Origin: Candidatus Nitrosopumilus sp.
GTDB taxonomy: Archaea > Thermoproteota > Nitrososphaeria > Nitrososphaerales > Nitrosopumilaceae
Assembly: GCA_029864235.1 (NCBI GenBank)
Contig: JAOTTW010000008.1
Span: 1 to 36,879, forward strand
DNA: 36,879 nucleotides
Direction: 5' to 3'
The translations under genes and the position numbers were made by a program. This document shows, one piece after another, positions 32,564-36,879 of the stretch. How positions within the stretch are numbered: the first letter of the stretch is position 1; each line of letters opens with the position of its first letter. The notes under the pieces are model-generated. The model searched no databases. It was not told the origin of the DNA and saw only the letters and a list, made by a program, of their open reading frames with translations.

Positions 32564-32860
32564 TTATTTTTCAAATCCCGGAAAACTAGCTTCGTATTCT
32601 TTTTCCATCCTTTCTTGGTTTTGCTGATCCACTTCATCAACTTCTTCTTTGATGGAAACTATTTCTATACGTCTGTCGTCTTTTGTAATCCATGCTACCT
32701 TGATCAATCCCATAATTTCCAAGTCAAGTAGAATTTTGTTAAACTTGTCTTCTGGAATTATATACCCATCTTTAGTCAATACCTTGAATAACTCTGAATC
32801 TGTTAGAGATCCTGACTCTGTTATCTTATCCAATACAATATTTTTTAGTGGAATTGCCAT
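32564..32860 (-). CDS. winged-helix-like protein, 98 aa
   Basis: The N-terminal 70 residues have the pattern of a winged helix (LKNIVLDKITESGSLTDSEL, then FNKILLDLEIMGLIKVAWIT and DDRRIEIV as the wing). The C-terminus is an acidic helix (EEVDEVDQQNQERMEKEYEA). It starts 2 nt after the cdc48 stop, so it is read from the same transcript; it could be a transcription regulator or a Cdc48-associated adaptor. No specific family recognised. Confidence 0.6.
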   Translation of the reverse strand: MAIPLKNIVLDKITESGSLTDSELFKVLTKDGYIIPEDKFNKILLDLEIMGLIKVAWITKDDRRIEIVSIKEEVDEVDQQNQERMEKEYEASFPGFEK

Positions 32861-32862
32861 TT

Positions 32863-35031
32863 CTATCCGTAAAATGATTTATCCTCTGTTTTAGGTATTA
32901 CGTTAGATATACTTTCTTTTATTGTATTGTACCATTGGTCTACCTCTTTAGTAATTGATGGTTTTATCTGCTTCAAACTGTTTGCAAAGTCAGAATTGGT
33001 GATCTTTGAGGAATTACCTTTCATTGCATGTACTGCAGCTTCTCTGCAAAGTGCTGCTAAATCTGCCCCAGTGTAATTTTGTGTTGCAACTGCAATTTCT
33101 TGTAATTTCACATCACTTGACAACGGCATTTTCTTTGTTAATATTTTGATAATCTCTAATCTTCCTTTTTCATCAGGGGGTGGAACATACAACACTAAAT
33201 CTAACCTTCCTGTTCTTAATAACGAACTATCTAAAACATCTGGTCTATTTGTAATTCCTAGCACTACTACCCGAGATGACATTCCTTCTTCAATCTCTGT
33301 TAATAATTGACTTAGAATTGTTTCACTTGGACCTCCCTCTCCAGACTTGTATCTTGCAAGTGAATCCATCTCATCAAAAATTACAACACATGGTGCTGAT
33401 GCTTTTGCCTTTCTGAAAATTTCTCTTACTGCCTTTTCAGATTCTCCTATCCATTTTGAAAGAATTTCTGGACCTCTAACCAAAATCATGTTGGCCCCTG
33501 TTTCTGTAGCTAGGGCTCGTGCGATAAGTGTTTTACCACATCCTGGTGGACCATAAATTAATGCCCCTTTTGGAGGTCTAATACCCATTTTTGTAAACTT
33601 CGTTGGCTCTTTCATTGCAAGAATCAGATTATCAGTAAGTATACTCTTTATACCGTCTAATCCTCCGACATCTTTCCACCAAACTTTTGGTCTTTCAACA
33701 TAAAATTCTCTCATTGCGGTGGGTACTACTTCTTGCATTGCATCGTAAAAATCGATTAATTTTATCTCCATTGATTGCAATATTTCTGATGGTATTTTTT
33801 CATTCTCAAGATCAATTTCTGGAAGATAACGTCTAATTGATTTCATGGCAGCTTCTCTACAAAGTGATTTAATGTCTGCTCCTGTGTATCCATGTAATTC
33901 TGAAGACAAGTCTTTGAGATCTACATCATCTGCAATAGGCATACCTCTAGTATGAATTTGTAAAATCTCTAGTCTTCCGTCTTGGTTTGGAACTGAAATC
34001 TCAAACTCTCTATCAAATCTTCCTGGTCTTCTTAGTGCTGGATCAACACTTTCTGGTCTGTTGGTTGCACCTAGAACAATAACATTTCCTCTATCAGTTA
34101 GACCATCCATTAAAGCTAGCATCTGAGCAACAACCCTTTTTTCTACATCTCCATAAGCCTCCTCTCTTTTTGGAGCAATTGCATCTATCTCATCAATGAA
34201 AATTATGCTTGGAGAATTATCCTTTGCCTCTTTGAAAATATCTCGTAGTTTAGCTTCTGTTTCACCATAATACTTGTTCATAATCTCCGGACCATTAATT
34301 GAAAACATGTTAGCCTCTGATTCGCTTGCAAGAACTTTTGCAATGAGTGTTTTACCACATCCCGGTGGACCATAAAGCAAAATTCCACTATGTGGTTCTA
34401 TTCCTAATCTTGTAAAAAGTTCAGGATGTTTCAAAGGAAGCTCAACAATTTCTCTCATTGCTTTGACTTCTTGCCTTAAACCACCAACTTCCTCATAAGT
34501 CACTCTGACTTTTTTGTCTACTTCAGTGTCTGTTGATATTGTGAGATTTGTAGAGCGATCAATCTTAACTACATGTTTTGGAGTTGTTTTTGTAATTCTA
34601 AAATCCATAGAATTTCCTAAAATCATTACTGAAATCTCATCACCATGTATAATTGGCAATCCTTTCAATCTATTTTTTACAAAATCTGTGAATTCCTTAT
34701 CAACTGTAACAGAATCATTTACCGGAACTAATGAAACGGACCTTGCAATCTTTGATGTTGCTTTTCTAATCTTTACAATGTCATTTAGTGAACCACCTAC
34801 ATTTTTTCTTGTTTGCCCATCAATTCTTATAATATCTGGAAATTTTTCATCTTCATCAGCAGGCCAAACTACGGCACAACTTGATCTGGAACCCATAACT
34901 TCAATGATGTCACCTGGAGCGACTTTGAGAGAATCCATGGCTTCAGGACCGATTCTAGCTCGCTTCTTTCCGATATCTCTTTGTTTTGCTTCTCCAATTC
35001 TCATCTGCAAAGGTTCTTCTTTGCGTGCCAA
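32863..35031 (-). CDS. cdc48: Cdc48/VCP AAA+ ATPase
   Basis: 722 residues. N-domain (about 1-170: double-psi barrel RIGEAKQRDIGKKRARIGPE and CDC48_2), then two AAA modules: Walker A GPPGCGKT at 221-228 and 494-501, Walker B IIFIDEID (276-283) and VVIFDEMD (549-556), pore loops KYYGE and KWIGE, arginine fingers in RRPGRFD and LRTGRLD. The protein ends SFYG, i.e. hydrophobic-Tyr-X, the HbYX motif that lets ATPases dock on the 20S proteasome. It unfolds proteins for degradation or complex disassembly. It follows aEF-1beta by 8 nt and precedes the winged-helix gene. Confidence 0.95.
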   Translation of the reverse strand: MARKEEPLQMRIGEAKQRDIGKKRARIGPEAMDSLKVAPGDIIEVMGSRSSCAVVWPADEDEKFPDIIRIDGQTRKNVGGSLNDIVKIRKATSKIARSVSLVPVNDSVTVDKEFTDFVKNRLKGLPIIHGDEISVMILGNSMDFRITKTTPKHVVKIDRSTNLTISTDTEVDKKVRVTYEEVGGLRQEVKAMREIVELPLKHPELFTRLGIEPHSGILLYGPPGCGKTLIAKVLASESEANMFSINGPEIMNKYYGETEAKLRDIFKEAKDNSPSIIFIDEIDAIAPKREEAYGDVEKRVVAQMLALMDGLTDRGNVIVLGATNRPESVDPALRRPGRFDREFEISVPNQDGRLEILQIHTRGMPIADDVDLKDLSSELHGYTGADIKSLCREAAMKSIRRYLPEIDLENEKIPSEILQSMEIKLIDFYDAMQEVVPTAMREFYVERPKVWWKDVGGLDGIKSILTDNLILAMKEPTKFTKMGIRPPKGALIYGPPGCGKTLIARALATETGANMILVRGPEILSKWIGESEKAVREIFRKAKASAPCVVIFDEMDSLARYKSGEGGPSETILSQLLTEIEEGMSSRVVVLGITNRPDVLDSSLLRTGRLDLVLYVPPPDEKGRLEIIKILTKKMPLSSDVKLQEIAVATQNYTGADLAALCREAAVHAMKGNSSKITNSDFANSLKQIKPSITKEVDQWYNTIKESISNVIPKTEDKSFYG

Positions 35032-35039
35032 AAAATCAC

Positions 35040-35321
35040 CTATTTCATGTCCACTGACATTCTACTCATATTGAGAACTTCAAATTCACTTACGCCCTCA
35101 ACAGATCTTACGGCATTTTCTAATGAATCCATTTGTCCTTCTTTATCATCTAGAATGAATTCTGCCTTTAGAAATTCTAATCCAAACGCCAATGGTTCTT
35201 TTGCATGTCTCTTCATAGAAATTCCTTCGATCAATTTACTCTGAATGGTTTCTGCTAATTTATCTAAATCAACTTCGGTTCCCACTGGAAGAATTTTTGT
35301 AACTAATAATAATTGAGCCAT
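35040..35321 (-). CDS. ef1b: translation elongation factor aEF-1beta
   Basis: 93 residues, the usual archaeal size. Conserved segments: [20 protein letters not shown] at the start, [19 protein letters not shown] in the middle and [20 protein letters not shown] at the end. It is the GDP/GTP exchange factor for EF-1alpha. The zinc-ribbon gene just upstream (3-nt gap) is its conserved partner in many archaea. Confidence 0.93.
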   Translation of the reverse strand: MAQLLLVTKILPVGTEVDLDKLAETIQSKLIEGISMKRHAKEPLAFGLEFLKAEFILDDKEGQMDSLENAVRSVEGVSEFEVLNMSRMSVDMK

Positions 35322-35324
35322 TTT

Positions 35325-35504
35325 CTAAGGTCCTTGAAAGTTACATGAACTGCAAGTATATGTTCTTGCTGCTTCTCTGCAACTCTCACATCTCCAAATT
35401 AGTTCAGCACCACAATTTGGACAATTGAATTTAACACACTTATCATTAGGCATAATGTGTCTTTTACAGCAACTACACGTTGGTAATGAAATTGTAGATG
35501 ACAT
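35325..35504 (-). CDS. small zinc-ribbon protein (HVO_2753-like)
   Basis: 59 residues from ATG 35504 ([20 protein letters not shown]); an upstream ATG at 35528 would add eight residues. Four CxxC knuckles (CSCC, CPNC, CESC, CSSC) make two zinc sites, with [18 protein letters not shown] and the C-terminal [11 protein letters not shown] typical of the short archaeal zinc-finger family next to aEF-1beta. It probably works with translation or RNA. Same transcript as aEF-1beta and cdc48. Confidence 0.8.
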   Translation of the reverse strand: MSSTISLPTCSCCKRHIMPNDKCVKFNCPNCGAELIWRCESCREAARTYTCSSCNFQGP

Positions 35505-35557
35505 ACCACAAAATCCTGCAAACATCATTTATATCTTGCTTAGAATTTATGCACGAC

Positions 35558-36694
35558 CTAACTCAAAAGTTTTTTGAGTTCCCCGCTGATCAACACTCCT
35601 GCTGTCTTTGCTGATGTTTTCATTCCAAGTAATTTGACAATGGATCTAGTATGAAAATCAAAATCATCTTTTTCTGAAATCTCTTTTACAATTTCTGGCG
35701 TAATGGATTCAAATAATTTGTTTATTGTATCATTATCTAATCGTTCTAAAATTTTTCTTGCAAAAGACTGAGTTTCAAACTCTTTACCAAACTTGGCAGT
35801 CCATTTTTTTTGATATTCATCCAAATCTGATGTGTTGTTTGATTTTAGAAATTTTGAAATTGCTTGACCTGCAAACAACCCTCCCATTCCACTTGAGAAA
35901 ATTCCACCAGCTGTGGTGGGCTTTGCTTGACCAGCTGCATCACCTACTATTACCATTTTACCATCAACAAATTTCTTGATTGGACCTTTAATCCATATCG
36001 GTGCAAAAATTTTTCTTATGATGGAATAATTTTTTCTTTCACCAAGAAATTTTTCTATTGTTTCTGCAGCATTAATGCCCTTACCTGCGACCCCTACTTT
36101 CCCTTTACCCTCTTCTGATGGAATAATCCATGCAAAGAATCCTGGATATTTCTTTTTATCAAAAAATACTTTTACTTTGCCCTTTTTTATCCAGTCTGCA
36201 TAGATTTCATATTGAGCTGAAGGCAGAATGCCTGTTCTATCTTTATGAATTATAGATGATACTCCTCGTGCATCAACAAAAATTTTACATTTAATTTCTC
36301 CTTCGTTTGTCTTTATTCCTTTATCTGTTAGTTCTTGAAAACTTGTTTTTACTTTGATTGTTGCACCATTTTTTTGTGCTTGATGTGCAATCTGTTTATC
36401 TAACTCTCTTCTGCTGATCTCTACAACCTTTTGTTTTTTTGAATTTATTGAAAAACTGTTGCCATTTGGTGCAAAAATTTCTGCAGACTCTATCAAATGC
36501 TCCAAAGTCTTTCGAAATGGAATTACCCCTAATTCTTCTAAACCTCTTGTACTTACAAGACCTCCACAATGTTCAGGAGTTCCAATCTCATAATCCTCTT
36601 CAATAACTAAAACTCTGTTTTTGTTTCTTGCAATCTCTCTAGCACAAATCAAACCTGCTACACTACCCCCAGCAATAACTACATCAAAATCCAC
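35558..36694 (-). CDS. geranylgeranyl reductase family flavoprotein
   Basis: 378 residues. The N-terminal Rossmann fingerprint is VVIAGGSVAGLICAREIA, followed by PEHCGGLVS (the Cys-containing CxGG segment of geranylgeranyl reductases), the second FAD motif MVIVGDAAGQAKPTTAGGIF and GMGGLFAGQAI. It most likely saturates the geranylgeranyl chains of archaeal membrane lipids, such as the glycerol tetraethers and menaquinone side chain. It is the first gene of the run on this strand; the zinc-ribbon gene lies 54 nt downstream (30 nt if its longer start is used). Confidence 0.88.
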   Translation of the reverse strand: MDFDVVIAGGSVAGLICAREIARNKNRVLVIEEDYEIGTPEHCGGLVSTRGLEELGVIPFRKTLEHLIESAEIFAPNGNSFSINSKKQKVVEISRRELDKQIAHQAQKNGATIKVKTSFQELTDKGIKTNEGEIKCKIFVDARGVSSIIHKDRTGILPSAQYEIYADWIKKGKVKVFFDKKKYPGFFAWIIPSEEGKGKVGVAGKGINAAETIEKFLGERKNYSIIRKIFAPIWIKGPIKKFVDGKMVIVGDAAGQAKPTTAGGIFSSGMGGLFAGQAISKFLKSNNTSDLDEYQKKWTAKFGKEFETQSFARKILERLDNDTINKLFESITPEIVKEISEKDDFDFHTRSIVKLLGMKTSAKTAGVLISGELKKLLS

Positions 36695-36879
36695 AAACTG
36701 GGTTATTTTATCAATTATTTAATTCAAAACACATGTGAGCAAATACGTATGTGCAAACTATCTACACACATAAAAAAATTCTTGTGAATATGTTGGAAAG
36801 AAATTCAAATTAAGCAAAAATCAAAATCATGAACTAGTATGCAGAAAACTTAGGAAATTTTAAACAACTCTTTTGCATT
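36695..36879. other. intergenic window end, promoter side of the reductase gene
   Basis: AT-rich DNA without a convincing frame on either strand. It should contain the promoter of the minus-strand reductase gene. Confidence 0.4.

Noticed and set aside
1-36879. Defence, toxin-antitoxin, prophage or transposon modules
   Set aside because: No integrase, transposase, methylase-restriction pair, toxin-like pair, flanking repeats or shift in base composition was found; gene content is core AOA chromosome.

Overview
The window (about 34% GC by eye) looks like a chromosomal segment of a mesophilic ammonia-oxidising archaeon of the Nitrosopumilus/Nitrosarchaeum type (Nitrososphaerota, formerly Thaumarchaeota). 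The evidence is a thaumarchaeal-type copper nitrite reductase (NirK), several plastocyanin-like proteins, a PEFG-type C-terminal sorting signal, archaeal information-processing genes (Rpo7/Spt4, L15e, aEF-1beta, Cdc48, HerA-NurA-Mre11-Rad50), GTP-dependent dephospho-CoA kinase and a TATA box about 22-30 nt upstream of many start codons. No insertion sequence, prophage, CRISPR array, rRNA or canonical tRNA was found.

Layout. Positions 1-1831 (minus) hold a truncated MiaB/CDKAL1-type tRNA methylthiotransferase preceded by class II fumarase. NirK (1942-3363) and a SerA-type dehydrogenase follow. Positions 4.4-6.5 kb carry exported proteins of unknown function, one with a perfect 18-bp tandem repeat. 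The 6.5-11.8 kb stretch is the least ordinary: besides L15e, a CFI-box protein and a thioredoxin-fold protein it is rich in microproteins under 40 residues (four single-helix membrane peptides, Cys-rich putative zinc peptides, a 22-residue Lys/Ala peptide with its own terminator-like hairpin) and a probable structured RNA. Positions 11.9-13.4 kb encode a HEAT-repeat protein and a Kazal plus two-cupredoxin protein.

Positions 13.4-19.0 kb (minus) are the complete nurA-herA-mre11-rad50 end-resection operon. Then come two exported proteins and NAD biosynthesis (aspartate dehydrogenase, NadA, NadC) with a TPR gene whose frame is broken at an A9 tract. Spt4-Rpo7 (minus) diverge from Mrp/NBP35 and dephospho-CoA kinase (plus), which is followed by a convincing C/D box sRNA, a YgjP/SprT-like zincin and a K+-independent membrane pyrophosphatase.

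Positions 29-32.6 kb hold DUF2024 and cyclophilin-like genes that diverge around one near-palindromic TATA box, a JAMM protease, a membrane two-cupredoxin protein and heme O synthase with an unusual start region. Positions 32.5-36.7 kb (minus) are a run of geranylgeranyl reductase, zinc-ribbon protein, aEF-1beta, Cdc48 and a winged-helix-like protein.

Themes are copper-based electron transfer (NirK and two dicupredoxin proteins, with heme O synthase feeding the terminal oxidase), core archaeal information processing, cofactor synthesis, and a strikingly microprotein- and RNA-rich intergenic zone. The best candidates for undescribed biology are the structured RNA near 7342-7440, the microprotein set, the A9 frameshift and the overlapping leader ORF at ctaB.
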